Positions 10,880 to 20,538 of a DNA stretch of 64,000 nucleotides are shown piece after piece (position 1 is the first letter of the stretch; each line of letters opens with the position of its first letter). The translations under genes were made by a program, and so were the position numbers. This stretch comes from Comamonadaceae bacterium. GTDB lineage: Bacteria > Pseudomonadota > Gammaproteobacteria > Burkholderiales > Burkholderiaceae_C. The stretch lies in contig CANGME010000016.1 in NCBI GenBank assembly GCA_947455145.1, positions 1-64,000 of the forward strand, given 5' to 3'. The notes beneath the pieces are model-generated. The model was not told the DNA's origin. It saw only the letters and a list, made by a program, of their open reading frames with translations, and did not search any database.

Positions 10880-11176
10880 ATGAAGCACATCGTTTGGTTG
10901 CTTAAGTGGGTGTTAAAGGCATCCATTTTTTTTACCCTATTTGCCTTCGCCCTGAACAATCAGCAGGACGTGACAATTAATTTTTTCTTCGGCACGCAAT
11001 GGCGCGCTCCCATGGTCTTGGTCGTCCTGGCAGCTTTTTCAATCGGCTTGATCGCTGGCGTACTCGCCATGCTTCCGCGTTGGTGGAAGCATCGCAAAGC
11101 AGCTGCTCGTGCGCGCGGATTTTCAAGTGCGCAAAGCCCCTCTACATTTAACCCAAACCAACCCCATGGACTTTGA
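10880..11176 (+). CDS. lapA: LapA-domain inner-membrane protein
   Basis: A 98-residue membrane protein with two predicted transmembrane helices (about residues 5-24 and 42-66, the latter VLVVLAAFSIGLIAGVLAML) separated by NNQQDVTINFFFG. A basic cytoplasmic tail (WWKHRKAAARARG) follows. This is the DUF1049/LapA pattern; LapA partners LapB in control of lipopolysaccharide assembly. An AGGAG Shine-Dalgarno lies upstream of the ATG. Its 3' end overlaps the lapB start by 11 bp, so the two are translationally coupled. Confidence 0.85.
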   Translation: MKHIVWLLKWVLKASIFFTLFAFALNNQQDVTINFFFGTQWRAPMVLVVLAAFSIGLIAGVLAMLPRWWKHRKAAARARGFSSAQSPSTFNPNQPHGL

Positions 11177-12323
11177 CCTGAGCTGGATCCTGCTGGGCCT
11201 GCCACTGGCCTTTGTGCTGGGTTGGATGGCCTCACGCTTTGACCTGCATCAGTTGCGCGTTGAAAACCGCCGCACGCCCAAAGCCTATTTCAAAGGTTTG
11301 AACTTTCTACTCAATGAACAGCAAGACCAGGCCATTGATGCCTTCATTGAAGCCGTTCAGCACGACCCCGACACCTCAGAGCTTCACTTCGCTCTAGGCA
11401 ACTTGTTTCGCCGTCGTGGCGAGTACGAGCGCGCCGTACGCGTGCACGAGCACCTGCTATCACGCGGCGACCTGAGCCAAGCCGACCGCCAGCGCGCCCA
11501 ACATGCGCTGGCGCTGGATTACCTCAAGGCCGGGCTGCTGGATCACGCGGAGAAAGCGCTACTCAAGCTCGAGGGCACGCCCTTTGAACCCCAGGCACGC
11601 TTGGCACTGCTGGCCAACTACGAACGCTCACGTGACTGGGTGCAAGCCGCTGGCATAGCCACCAAACTAAACGACACTGAAGCAGGCAGCTTCAGCACGC
11701 GCTTGGCACATTACCTGTGTGAACAGGCATCAGCATCCTGGGCCGCTGGCGACCTGCCACAGGCACAAGCGCTGCTGGAGAAAGCCATGCGCACCGCCCC
11801 ATCGGCCCCGCGTCCGCACCTTGATCTTGCCCGTCTGTTCAAACAGCAAGGTCGTCACGACGCAGCATGCGCAATGCTACAAGCCGCGTTGCAAGAAGCG
11901 CCAGTCGCCACCCCCTTGATTGCCCCTCAACTGGCCGAATCTGCCGCCGCATGTGGACGCGCAGAAGAGGTGCTTGCGCAACTGCGAGAGATCTACAACC
12001 AAGTCGCTTCGCTAGATGTGCTTGAAGCTATCGTTCAGCTCGAAGCCTCAGCGGGTACGCCTGACATGGCCGCGCGCGACTGGTATGTACACCACCTGGA
12101 GCGTGAGCCGTCTTTGGTCGCGGCTGCCAAATGGATCGCTGGTGAGAAACTGGAGCACGAGCAATTTCACCCCCAAGTCCAGCGCGCCTTAGACCATGCC
12201 GTCAAACCTTTGACACGCTATCGCTGCGCTGCCTGCGGCTTCGAAGCCAAACAGCACTTCTGGCACTGCCCTGGCTGCCAAGCGTGGGACAGTTACCCCG
12301 CCAGACGTGTTGAAGAGCTATAA
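11166..12323 (+). CDS. lapB: Lipopolysaccharide assembly protein LapB
   Basis: LapB (YciM) is a membrane-anchored TPR protein that recruits FtsH to degrade LpxC and so balances LPS against phospholipid. The product (385 residues from the ATG inside lapA) has one N-terminal transmembrane helix (WILLGLPLAFVLGWMAS). A run of TPR-like helices follows, the first near AIDAFIEAVQHDPDTSELHFALG. The C-terminal rubredoxin-like metal knuckle (CAACGF then CPGCQAWDSY) binds iron or zinc in the family. The longer frame starting at 11109 would overlap lapA extensively and lacks conservation. Next come two heptose genes, fitting an LPS core neighbourhood. Confidence 0.93.
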   Translation: MDFDLSWILLGLPLAFVLGWMASRFDLHQLRVENRRTPKAYFKGLNFLLNEQQDQAIDAFIEAVQHDPDTSELHFALGNLFRRRGEYERAVRVHEHLLSRGDLSQADRQRAQHALALDYLKAGLLDHAEKALLKLEGTPFEPQARLALLANYERSRDWVQAAGIATKLNDTEAGSFSTRLAHYLCEQASASWAAGDLPQAQALLEKAMRTAPSAPRPHLDLARLFKQQGRHDAACAMLQAALQEAPVATPLIAPQLAESAAACGRAEEVLAQLREIYNQVASLDVLEAIVQLEASAGTPDMAARDWYVHHLEREPSLVAAAKWIAGEKLEHEQFHPQVQRALDHAVKPLTRYRCAACGFEAKQHFWHCPGCQAWDSYPARRVEEL

Positions 12324-12339
12324 CCCCCACTTTGCAACC

Positions 12340-13275
12340 ATGAATATCGCAAAAGAAAAAATGTCAACCGCTCGCGTGCTGGTCGTCGGCGATGCCATGA
12401 TCGACCGCTACTGGTACGGCGCGGTCGATCGCATCTCGCCCGAGGCCCCTGTGCCCGTGGTGCGCATCACCCGCGAAGAAGAGCGCATTGGCGGTGCAGC
12501 CAACGTGGCCAGTAATGTGGTGGCGCTGGGTGGACAAGCCTCGCTGCTCACCGTAGTGGGTGACGACGACGCCAGCCACAAGCTCGAAGCCTTGGTGGCA
12601 GGCACCGGCATCACTCCTCATTTTGGCCGCGACCCGGAGTTGCGCACCACCGTCAAGTTACGCGTCATTGGTCGCCAGCAACAGCTCATCCGTCTGGACT
12701 TTGAAAATACGCCAAAAAGCGAAGTATTGTCCTCACAAACCGAGACCTTTCGCGCCTTGGTACAGAGCCACGACGCCGTGCTGTTTTCCGACTACGGCAA
12801 GGGTGGCCTTAGCCACGTCAGCGACATGATTGCGCACGCCCGTGCCGCGGGTAAATCGGTGCTGATTGACCCCAAAGGTTCGGACTACTCCCGCTACAGC
12901 CATGCCACCATCATCACCCCCAACCGTGCTGAGTTGCAACACGTGGTGGGCGACTGGCGCGACGAGGATGACCTGCGCACCAAAGCGCAAAAGTTGCGCA
13001 CCGAACTCGGCCTGCAAGCCCTGCTGCTGACCCGCAGCGAAGAAGGCATGACGCTGTACGACGATCAAGGCGAGCTGCATGTGAACGCCCAGGCCCGCGA
13101 AGTGTTTGACGTCACCGGCGCGGGCGACACCGTCATCGCCACCATGGCCGCGCTCGTCGCCTCGGGCTTGAGCCTGCGCGAAGCCATGCCACTGGCCAAT
13201 CGTGCGGGCGGCATCGTGGTCGGCAAGTTTGGTACAGCCACCGTGAGTTACGACGAACTGTTTGCTGCCGCGTAA
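12340..13275 (+). CDS. rfaE1: D-glycero-beta-D-manno-heptose-7-phosphate kinase
   Basis: This PfkB/ribokinase-family enzyme makes heptose 1,7-bisphosphate in the ADP-heptose pathway for the LPS inner core. Markers are [42 protein letters not shown] and the catalytic GAGDTVIA loop. It holds only the kinase half of E. coli HldE; no cytidylyltransferase domain follows, so HldE2 must be encoded elsewhere. The start is uncertain: ATG 12340 gives 311 residues, ATG 12361 gives 304, and the frame also runs upstream into lapB. It is followed by hldD 41 bp later. Confidence 0.93.
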   Translation: MNIAKEKMSTARVLVVGDAMIDRYWYGAVDRISPEAPVPVVRITREEERIGGAANVASNVVALGGQASLLTVVGDDDASHKLEALVAGTGITPHFGRDPELRTTVKLRVIGRQQQLIRLDFENTPKSEVLSSQTETFRALVQSHDAVLFSDYGKGGLSHVSDMIAHARAAGKSVLIDPKGSDYSRYSHATIITPNRAELQHVVGDWRDEDDLRTKAQKLRTELGLQALLLTRSEEGMTLYDDQGELHVNAQAREVFDVTGAGDTVIATMAALVASGLSLREAMPLANRAGGIVVGKFGTATVSYDELFAAA

Positions 13276-13316
13276 ACCTAACCCACATTTTCAGAACCCA
13301 TTCGAAAGACACCAGC

Positions 13317-14336
13317 ATGACCCGAATCGTTGTCACTGGCGCTGCCGGTTTTATTGGCAGCAACATCATCAAAGGCCTTAACGCACGCGGCATAGACAAC
13401 ATCATTGCCGTTGACGACTTGACCCAGGGCGACAAGTTTCGCAACCTCGAAGGTCTTCGCATAGCCGACTACGTTGACCTGGACGATTTCTACACTTTAT
13501 TTGCGGATGGGGCCTACGGCCAAGTTGAGGCCGTGTTCCACGAAGGTGCTTGCAGTGACACCATGGAGCAAGACGGCAAGTACATGATGGCCAACAACTA
13601 CACGCTGTCGTGTCACTTGTTTCATGCTTGCCAAAAGCGCGGCACACGATTGTTGTACGCCTCATCAGCAGCCACCTATGGCGGCTCTGAGACCTTTCGG
13701 GAAGAGCCCGCCTTCGAGCACCCGCTCAACGTCTATGGCTACTCCAAACTACTGTTTGACCAGCGCATGCGCCGTGAATGCGGGCCCAGTTTCGAGCGCA
13801 CCTTAGCAGGCCGCTTGGCCCAGGTGGTGGGCTTTCGCTACTTCAACGTCTATGGCCCACACGAGCAGCACAAGGGCCGCATGGCCAGCGTGGCTTATCA
13901 CCAATTCCACCAGTTTCAGGCTGAGGGCCGAGTCAAGCTGTTTGGCGAGTACGGCGGCTACGGGCCGGGTGAGCAAATGCGCGACTTCGTCTTTGTCGAT
14001 GACGTGGTGGCCGTGAACCTGTGGTTCTTTGACCACCCCACCCAATCCGGCATCTTCAACCTTGGCAGTGGCAAGGCCCAGCCTTTTAATGATGTGGCGT
14101 GCGCCGTCGTCAACACCCTGCGCGACCAGAAAGGCGAAACCGCTTTGCCACTAACTGAAATGGCGTCTCGCGGCCTGATTGAGTACGTGCCCTTCCCCGA
14201 CGCCTTGCGCGGTAAGTACCAGTGCCATACCCAGGCCGACCTGAACGCCCTGCGGGCAAAGGGATGTGACCACATGTTTGCCAATGTGCAGACTGGCGTG
14301 GCTGACTACGTGAAATGGTTGTCCAAAGCGACGTGA
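13317..14336 (+). CDS. hldD: ADP-L-glycero-D-manno-heptose 6-epimerase
   Basis: HldD (339 residues) is a short-chain dehydrogenase-type epimerase that makes ADP-L-glycero-beta-D-manno-heptose, the donor for the inner LPS core. It has the N-terminal NADP site [16 protein letters not shown], the catalytic YGYSKLLFD (YxxxK), and the conserved [20 protein letters not shown] and [11 protein letters not shown] segments. It completes the lapA-lapB-rfaE1-hldD envelope cluster, all on the same strand with short gaps. Confidence 0.96.
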   Translation: MTRIVVTGAAGFIGSNIIKGLNARGIDNIIAVDDLTQGDKFRNLEGLRIADYVDLDDFYTLFADGAYGQVEAVFHEGACSDTMEQDGKYMMANNYTLSCHLFHACQKRGTRLLYASSAATYGGSETFREEPAFEHPLNVYGYSKLLFDQRMRRECGPSFERTLAGRLAQVVGFRYFNVYGPHEQHKGRMASVAYHQFHQFQAEGRVKLFGEYGGYGPGEQMRDFVFVDDVVAVNLWFFDHPTQSGIFNLGSGKAQPFNDVACAVVNTLRDQKGETALPLTEMASRGLIEYVPFPDALRGKYQCHTQADLNALRAKGCDHMFANVQTGVADYVKWLSKAT

Positions 14337-14445
14337 AGACAATCGACAAAATCAGGTCAACCGACTGAGGCACAATGCCGTTGAGGTTAAAGCTTCAGAT
14401 TTTATTGAAGTCAATCTCGAAATTTAAACCCTAAGGAGTTGCGCT

Positions 14446-15015
14446 ATGTTGAAGAAGATTCTGGCCCTGGTCACCATGCTGTTTGCGGCCCTCAGCTTTG
14501 CTGCCGTTGATGTCAACAAAGGCACCGCTGCCGATCTGGATGGCATCAAAGGCATTGGCCCCAGCATCTCCGGCAAGATCGTCGATGAGCGCAAAAAAGG
14601 CAACTTCAAAGACTGGAACGATTTCATCGAGCGCGTCAAAGGCGTGGGTGAAGGTAATGCCGCCAAGTTCTCAGCCGAAGGCCTGACCGTCAACGGCGCT
14701 GGCTTCAAAGGCGCAGCCGCTGCACCTGCTGCGGCCAAGGCTGCTCCTGCCGCCACCGCCGCTGCTGCTCCCGCCACGAAAGCAGCCCCTGCCGCCTCTC
14801 CAGCTGCAGCACCTGCTGCCAAGGAAGAAAAGAAAGATGCCAAGGCCGATGCCAAAGCGCAGAAAGAAGCTGACAAGAAAGCCAAAGCAGAAGAAAAGCA
14901 GAAAAAGGCTGATGAAGCCAAGGCTAAAAAAGAAGCAGACAAAAAGGCCAAGGCTGATGCCAAAGCTGCAAAAGACGCTAAACCCGCTGCTCCTGCCGAA
15001 GCACCTAAAAAGTAA
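14446..15015 (+). CDS. Secreted helix-hairpin-helix (ComEA-like) protein with Ala/Lys-rich tail
   Basis: The 189-residue product begins with a signal peptide (about residues 1-19, LFAALSFA/AVDVNKG). A helix-hairpin-helix domain (about 20-85; VDVNKGTAADLDGIKGIGPS, then GVGEGNAAKF) resembles ComEA and binds double-stranded DNA without sequence specificity. Residues 90-189 are a low-complexity tail, first Ala/Pro-rich and then strongly Lys/Ala/Asp-rich, probably a long charged helix. A strong AAGGAG Shine-Dalgarno precedes the ATG. The HhH domain suggests a role in DNA binding or uptake outside the cytoplasm; the function of the tail is unknown. Confidence 0.8.
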   Translation: MLKKILALVTMLFAALSFAAVDVNKGTAADLDGIKGIGPSISGKIVDERKKGNFKDWNDFIERVKGVGEGNAAKFSAEGLTVNGAGFKGAAAAPAAAKAAPAATAAAAPATKAAPAASPAAAPAAKEEKKDAKADAKAQKEADKKAKAEEKQKKADEAKAKKEADKKAKADAKAAKDAKPAAPAEAPKK

Positions 15016-15030
15016 TTCGCTAGACCTCAT

Positions 15031-15060
15031 AAAAAAACCCGCCACTCGGCGGGTTTTTTT
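15031..15060. terminator. Bidirectional intrinsic terminator
   Basis: A 13-bp stem (AAAAAAACCCGCC / GGCGGGTTTTTTT) with an ACTC loop has T runs on both strands. It can end both the rightward HhH gene and the leftward hydantoinase/oxoprolinase gene. Confidence 0.92.
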
Positions 15061-15081
15061 ATGCGGCTATGCGATTACTTG

Positions 15082-18000
15082 CTAGGCAGCTTCACCGTAC
15101 CCACCACCCCCTGGCGTATGGATCTCAAACACATCATCGGGTTGCATTTCGGCCTGCCCGATATGGCCCAAGGTATCCACCGTGCCATCGCTACGCACCA
15201 CACGGTTGATGCCCACTTGGCCGCCCTGCCCCCCGGCCATACCGAACGCGCCGTGCACCCGCCCGTTGGAGAGGATGCTCGCCGTCATCGCTTCTAAAAA
15301 CCGCACCCGACGCACCCCGCCATCGCCACCGCGCCATTGACCCGCACCACCTGAACCTTGGCGAATTTCATAGCTCTCCAGGCGCACCGGAAAGCGAAAC
15401 TCCAGCACCTCCGGGTCAGTCAAGCGCGAGTTGGTCATGTGCGTCTGCACCACGCTCGTACCGTCAAAGCCGGGGCCTGCGCCCGAGCCACCCGAGATGG
15501 TCTCGTAGTACTGGTGGGCCGCATTGCCGAAGGTGAAGTTGTTCATGGTGCACTGGCTCGCGGCCATCAAGCCCAGCGCGCCATACAGTGCGTTGGTGAT
15601 GCAGCTCGACGTTTCCACATTGCCCGCCACCACCGACGCGGGTGGGTTGGGGTTGAGCATGGAGCCCGCAGGGATGATGACCTTGAGCGGCTTCAAGCAG
15701 CCCGCGTTGAGCGGGATGTCGTCATTCACCAGCGTGCGAAACACATACAGCACAGCGGCCATGCACACCGCTGTGGGCGCGTTGAAGTTATTGCTTTGCT
15801 GGGCTGATGTACCGGTGAAGTCAATCTCTGCGCTGCGGTTTGCCGCGTTCACCCGAATCGCCACTTGAATCTGGGCGCCATTGTCGAGCGCCAAGGTGAA
15901 GGTCCCGTCTTTGAGCTGGGTGATCACGCGGCGCACCGACTCTTCGGCGTTGTCTTGCACATGGCCCATATAGGCCTGCACCACGTCCAGCCCGAAGTGC
16001 GCCACCATCTTGCGCAACTCTTGCACGCCCTTCTCGTTGGCGGCAATTTGCGCCTTCAAATCCGCCATGTTTTGCTGCGGGTTGCGTGAGGGGTAGAGCC
16101 CGCTTTTCAGCAGCGCCAGCATCTCAGCCTCACGCAGCACGCCGCGCTCGACGAGTTTGAAATTATTGATCTGCACGCCCTCTTCTTCAATGCGCGTGGA
16201 GAACGGCGGCATGGAGCCTGGAGAGATACCGCCGATGTCAGCGTGGTGGCCTCGGGAGCCGACGTAGAAGGTAGGTTTATCCGTTGACACCGATCTTGTG
16301 GGAGTGCTCGCGAGGTCTTCGACAGACTCAGACCGAACGGAAAAATCCAAAAACACCGGCGTGATCACGGTCACGTCGGGTAAATGCGTGCCGCCGTGGT
16401 AGGGGTCATTGAGCACGTAAACATCGCCGGGCTGCATCTTGCCAGCGTTACTGGCAATCACCGTTTTGATGCTCTCCCCCATGCTACCCAGGTGCACTGG
16501 CATATGGGGTGCGTTGGCAATCAAGTGGCCTTGCGCGTTGAACAAAGCACAAGAAAAGTCCAGCCGCTCTTTGATGTTGACCGAGTACGCTGTGTTTTGC
16601 AATTGCAAGCCCATTTGCTCGGCAATGTTCATGAAAAGGTTATTGAAGACCTCCAGCATCACCGGGTCGGCCTTGGTGCCTGCTGCAAATTTAATAGCAC
16701 GTTGTCCACTTCTTACAAGGCTTAGGTGCTCAAACTCCGTCAAAGTGGCCGTCCAACCCGGCTCCACCACGGTGGTGGCATTCTGCTCGGCAATGATGGC
16801 CGGGCCCGCAATCACATCCCCGGCGCGCAAGTCCTCACGCAGCACCAAAGTGGCCTGATGCCATTGGCCACCGGAGTACATGGGAACTCCATCACGCACC
16901 TCGGTGCGGCGCGGCAGTTCACGTGGTGGATGGACGGTAACGCGCTGCTCGGTCGGCGCATCCCCCGGCAGTACCGCCTCCACCGACACCGCCTCCACCA
17001 TCAAGACCTTGCCCGGCATGAGGAAAGAAAAGCGTTGCTGGTAGGCCTGCTCAAACGCACTGACGATGCTGACCAGCGGCCCAAACTTCACCACCAGCGC
17101 AGAGTCCGTGCCCTGGTAGCGCACATGCACACGACGGTGCACCACGACCTCACCCAAGCTGAGCTGTTGACGCGTCAACTCCTCGCACGCGGCCTCAGCC
17201 AGTGCATCCAGTCGCTGCGTGATCTGGGCCAATGACGCATCTGACAAGAGCAACTCCACGGCCTGCTCTCGAATCACGTTTTGATCGGCCAGCCCCATGC
17301 CATAGGCCGACAGAACACCCGCCAGCGGGTGCACCAAGACCTGCGTCATGCCCAAGGCATCGGCCACCAAACAAGCATGCTGCCCACCCGCCCCACCAAA
17401 GCACTGCAAGGTGTAGCGGGTGACGTCGTAGCCGCGCGCCACCGATATTTTTTTGATGGCATTGGCCATCTGCTGCACCGCAATGCTGATGAAGCCTTCG
17501 GCCACTTGCTCAGGTGTCATTCCCTCCCCCGCTGGGGGATGGCTAGGGTGGGGGCCACCCCCAAGCTTGTTAGCTAGCTCTGAAAACAACTTGCGCACCA
17601 CATCCGCATCCAGCGCCTCATCGCCCTGCGGGCCAAACACCTTGGGAAAATAAGCCGCTTGCACCTTGCCCACCATCACGTTCGCATCCGTCACGGCCAG
17701 CGGGCCACCGCGCCGATAACTCGCAGGCCCTGGGTTGGCTCCGGCGCTTTGCGGCCCCACGCGAAAGCGCGCACCGTCAAAGGCGAGTAATGATCCGCCA
17801 CCCGCTGCCACGGTGTGGATGCTCATCATGGGCGCGCGCATGCGCACGCCCGCCACCTGGGTCTCGAACTCGCGCTCAAACTCACCGGCGTAGTGCGACA
17901 CATCGGTGGACGTGCCGCCCATGTCAAAGCCAATCACCCTCACATCCGTTCGGGCTGAGCTGGTCGAAGCCCTTGCAAGCCCTTCGACAGGCTCAGGGCG

Positions 18001-18855
18001 AACGGGGGGCACCACGCCCAAGGCCAGTTCAGCGGTACGGGCCATGCCCACAATGCCGCCCGCTGGCCCGCTCAAAATGGCGTCTTTGCCCGCGAAAGAT
18101 TGCGCATCCGTGAGCCCGCCGGACGACTGCATGAAAAACAGTTTCACCCCCGGCATCTCCGCCGCCACCTGATCGACATAACGCCTCAGGATTGGCGACA
18201 AATAAGCATCCACCACGGTGGTGTCGCCCCGGCTCACCAGCTTCATCAATGGGCTGGTCTGGTGCGAGATGCTGATCTGCGTGAAGCCCAACTCCCGCGC
18301 AATGGCCTGCGCTGCCAGCTCATGCGCGGTGAAGCGGTAGCCGTGCATGAACACAATCGCCACGCTGCGCAGGCCGCGTGCATAGGCTGCGGCCATTTGG
18401 GTGCGCAGTGCGGCCACGTCCAAAGCTTGCACCAGCTCACCCTGTGCGCCGATGCGTTCGTCGGCCTCAATCACCTCCTTGTAGAGCAACTCGGGCAACA
18501 CGATGTGCCGGTCAAACAAGCGCGGGCGATTTTGGTAGCCAATGCGCAGGGCATCTCTAAACCCGCGCGTGATGACCAGCAGCGTGTCGTCGCCCTTGCG
18601 CTCCAGCAAGGCGTTGGTGGCCACGGTGGTGCCCATCTTCACGCAGGCCACCAGCGTGGAGGTGATGAGTTCCCCTGGCTGCAAGCCGAGCAAATGGCGC
18701 ATGCCTGCAACCGCCGCGTCGCGGTACTGTTCCGGGTTGTCTGACAGCAGCTTGTGGGTGACGAGCGTGCCGTCCGGGCGCTTGGCCACGATGTCGGTGA
18801 AGGTGCCGCCCCGGTCAATCCAAAACTGCCAGCGCTGTGTGTCGGGATGATTCAT
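15082..18855 (-). CDS. Fused hydantoinase A/B (5-oxoprolinase-like) protein
   Basis: This single product of about 1257 residues joins a HyuA-type ATP-binding half to a HyuB-type half. The HyuA half has [36 protein letters not shown] and [17 protein letters not shown]. The HyuB half starts near [20 protein letters not shown] and has [38 protein letters not shown] and TPGGGGYG at the end. The architecture is that of ATP-dependent 5-oxoprolinases and related hydantoinases. Substrate cannot be assigned. The ATG at 18855 precedes [16 protein letters not shown]. Two 60-nt palindromic repeats lie inside the frame (16281-16340 and 17946-18005) and add about 20 odd residues each without breaking it. 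It is divergent from a TRAP transporter that may import its substrate. Confidence 0.9.
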   Translation of the reverse strand: MNHPDTQRWQFWIDRGGTFTDIVAKRPDGTLVTHKLLSDNPEQYRDAAVAGMRHLLGLQPGELITSTLVACVKMGTTVATNALLERKGDDTLLVITRGFRDALRIGYQNRPRLFDRHIVLPELLYKEVIEADERIGAQGELVQALDVAALRTQMAAAYARGLRSVAIVFMHGYRFTAHELAAQAIARELGFTQISISHQTSPLMKLVSRGDTTVVDAYLSPILRRYVDQVAAEMPGVKLFFMQSSGGLTDAQSFAGKDAILSGPAGGIVGMARTAELALGVVPPVRPEPVEGLARASTSSARTDVRVIGFDMGGTSTDVSHYAGEFEREFETQVAGVRMRAPMMSIHTVAAGGGSLLAFDGARFRVGPQSAGANPGPASYRRGGPLAVTDANVMVGKVQAAYFPKVFGPQGDEALDADVVRKLFSELANKLGGGPHPSHPPAGEGMTPEQVAEGFISIAVQQMANAIKKISVARGYDVTRYTLQCFGGAGGQHACLVADALGMTQVLVHPLAGVLSAYGMGLADQNVIREQAVELLLSDASLAQITQRLDALAEAACEELTRQQLSLGEVVVHRRVHVRYQGTDSALVVKFGPLVSIVSAFEQAYQQRFSFLMPGKVLMVEAVSVEAVLPGDAPTEQRVTVHPPRELPRRTEVRDGVPMYSGGQWHQATLVLREDLRAGDVIAGPAIIAEQNATTVVEPGWTATLTEFEHLSLVRSGQRAIKFAAGTKADPVMLEVFNNLFMNIAEQMGLQLQNTAYSVNIKERLDFSCALFNAQGHLIANAPHMPVHLGSMGESIKTVIASNAGKMQPGDVYVLNDPYHGGTHLPDVTVITPVFLDFSVRSESVEDLASTPTRSVSTDKPTFYVGSRGHHADIGGISPGSMPPFSTRIEEEGVQINNFKLVERGVLREAEMLALLKSGLYPSRNPQQNMADLKAQIAANEKGVQELRKMVAHFGLDVVQAYMGHVQDNAEESVRRVITQLKDGTFTLALDNGAQIQVAIRVNAANRSAEIDFTGTSAQQSNNFNAPTAVCMAAVLYVFRTLVNDDIPLNAGCLKPLKVIIPAGSMLNPNPPASVVAGNVETSSCITNALYGALGLMAASQCTMNNFTFGNAAHQYYETISGGSGAGPGFDGTSVVQTHMTNSRLTDPEVLEFRFPVRLESYEIRQGSGGAGQWRGGDGGVRRVRFLEAMTASILSNGRVHGAFGMAGGQGGQVGINRVVRSDGTVDTLGHIGQAEMQPDDVFEIHTPGGGGYGEAA
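16281..16340. repeat. Degenerate 60-nt REP-like element inside the oxoprolinase-like gene
   Basis: The right half (GTCTTCGACAGACTCAGAC followed by CGAACGG) resembles the right arm of the element at 17946-18005, and both units run 60 nt from CCGTT to AACGG. The left arm is largely eroded. In the protein it encodes [20 protein letters not shown] between the [11 protein letters not shown] and [13 protein letters not shown] motifs, where relatives are expected to have a shorter link. Confidence 0.55.
17946..18005. repeat. 60-nt REP-like palindrome inside the oxoprolinase-like gene
   Basis: The left arm starts CCGTTCGGGCTGAGC and reaches GGTCGAAG; the right arm is CTTCGACAGGCTCAGG followed by GCGAACGG. 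The arms are mostly complementary around an 11-nt centre. Exactly 20 codons are involved, giving [20 protein letters not shown] in the protein, a sequence typical of translated REP-like palindromes and unrelated to the enzyme family. Confidence 0.75.
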
Positions 18856-18994
18856 AAGCGCGCAATTTAGCATTGATGAGGCGTGTTCAGGGAAAGCACC
18901 TAGTCACAGGCACAGGATGGGGCTTACAGTCAAGGGCTTTGTTTCAATGCCTTGGCATCGCCATTTTTAGCCCCTGAACTTCATTGGAGTTTTC

Positions 18995-19981
18995 ATGAAC
19001 CCTCGTCTGTTGCCCCTCTCCACCACCACAGCCCTGATCGGCCTGAGCCTGTGCGCCTTTAACGTGGCCGCGCAGACCAAGTGGGACTTGCCTGCCGCCT
19101 ACGCCACCAGCAGCTTTCACAGCGAGAACCTGGTGCAGTTCGCCAGCGATGTGGACAAGGCCACCGCAGGCAAGCTCAAGATCGCGGTGCACGCCAACGC
19201 TTCGCTGTTCAAGGCCAATGAAATCAAGCGCGCTGTGCAAGGCGGGCAAGCCCCCATTGGCGAAATTTTGTTGGCCAATTTCGAGAACGAAAACCCGATT
19301 TACGGTGCCGACGGCGTGCCCTTTTTAGCCAGCAGCTACGCCGAGGCCAAAAAACTCGCCGCTGCGCAAAAACCCACGCTCGACAAACTGCTGGCCGCCC
19401 AGGGCATGAAGCTGCTCTACACCGTGGCTTGGCCTCCACAGGGCATTTTCATCAACAAAGAAATCACCTCCGTGGCAGAGATGCGTGGCTTGAAGTGGCG
19501 CGCCTACAGCCCGGCCACCGCAAAGATCGCCGAACTCATTGGCGCGCAGCCTGTGACCATCCAAGCCGCCGAGCTGTCGCAGTCCCTGGCCACGGGCGTC
19601 ATCAACAGCTACATGAGCTCAGGTGCCACCGGCTACGACACCAAAACCTACGAGAGCATCAAGTACTTCTACGACACGCAAGCTTGGTTGCCCAAGAACG
19701 CGGTAATCGTCAACAAAAAAGCCTTTGACGCGCTCGACCCCGCCTCGCAGAGTGGCCTCCTCAAAGCCGCCGCAGAAGCCGAAACACGGGGCTGGAAAGT
19801 GAGCCAGGAAAAGAACGACTGGTACGCCAAGGCTCTGGCCGACAAAGGCATGAAGATCGTCAAGCCCTCCCCAAAACTCCTGGCCGACCTCAAACAAGTG
19901 GGCTCCATCATGCAGGCCGATTGGCAGAAAAAAGCGGGGCCTGATGGTGCGGAGTTGTTGGCCAATTTCAACAAGAAATAA
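18995..19981 (+). CDS. TRAP transporter solute-binding protein (DctP family)
   Basis: A 328-residue periplasmic receptor with a signal peptide (about residues 1-27, LCAFNVAAQ). The DctP fold has FASDVDKATAGKLKIAVHAN, GQAPIGEILLANFENENPIYG, MRGLKWRAYSPATAKIAELIGAQ split by short loops, and the selectivity-helix region GVINSYMSSGATGYDTK. It lacks the usual substrate arginine in an easily assigned R-N motif, so the ligand (probably a carboxylate) cannot be named. It is followed 9 bp later by the small permease and then the large permease, a complete TRAP system divergent from the oxoprolinase-like gene. Confidence 0.9.
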   Translation: MNPRLLPLSTTTALIGLSLCAFNVAAQTKWDLPAAYATSSFHSENLVQFASDVDKATAGKLKIAVHANASLFKANEIKRAVQGGQAPIGEILLANFENENPIYGADGVPFLASSYAEAKKLAAAQKPTLDKLLAAQGMKLLYTVAWPPQGIFINKEITSVAEMRGLKWRAYSPATAKIAELIGAQPVTIQAAELSQSLATGVINSYMSSGATGYDTKTYESIKYFYDTQAWLPKNAVIVNKKAFDALDPASQSGLLKAAAEAETRGWKVSQEKNDWYAKALADKGMKIVKPSPKLLADLKQVGSIMQADWQKKAGPDGAELLANFNKK

Positions 19982-19990
19982 GCCCTGACC

Positions 19991-20524
19991 ATGCGCCGGT
20001 TTCTAGATCGCCTCTACCTTGCCTCGGCGGCACTTGGTGCCACCTTTATTTTGCTCATCATGCTGCTGATGGTGGGGCAAAGCGTGGCGCGTGAGTTTGG
20101 CGTGCGGACCGGTGCAATCAACGACATCGTGGCCTGGTTTTGCGCGGCGGCTTCGTTCTTTGCCATGGCCCATGCCTTCAAACACGGTGATTTTGTACGG
20201 GTGACGCTGCTGCTGGATTCACTGCCTGCGCGCCCACGCCGTGTGTTGGAAATCACCTCGCTCACCCTGGCCAGTGTGGCCGTGGCTTACCTGGCGTATT
20301 GGGCCAATCGCTTCACCTACGACAGCTGGGTGTTTGAAGAAAAAGCCCAGGGCTTGCTGCCCATTCCCATCTGGATTCCGCAAGCCAGTTTTGCACTGGG
20401 CTCCATACTCTTGCTGGTGGCGGTGCTGGACGAACTCATCATCGTTCTACGCGGCAACAAGCCCAGCTACGTCACCGCCGTTGAAGAGCGCCACGCGCAC
20501 GGCGACTTCTCTTCGGACATCTAG
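19991..20524 (+). CDS. TRAP transporter small permease (DctQ)
   Basis: A 177-residue inner-membrane protein with four predicted transmembrane helices, including LYLASAALGATFILLIMLLM, and the DctQ-like segment FFAMAHAFKHGDFVRVTLLLD. It pairs with the DctM subunit encoded next to make the sodium-coupled translocation complex. Confidence 0.9.
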   Translation: MRRFLDRLYLASAALGATFILLIMLLMVGQSVAREFGVRTGAINDIVAWFCAAASFFAMAHAFKHGDFVRVTLLLDSLPARPRRVLEITSLTLASVAVAYLAYWANRFTYDSWVFEEKAQGLLPIPIWIPQASFALGSILLLVAVLDELIIVLRGNKPSYVTAVEERHAHGDFSSDI

Positions 20525-20538
20525 GGCCTATTCACACC

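Noticed and set aside
16680-16735. A third repeat at the HyuA-HyuB junction (AATTTAATAGCACG region)
   Set aside because: Resemblance to intergenic repeats is slight and no palindrome is visible; it may be ordinary linker coding sequence.
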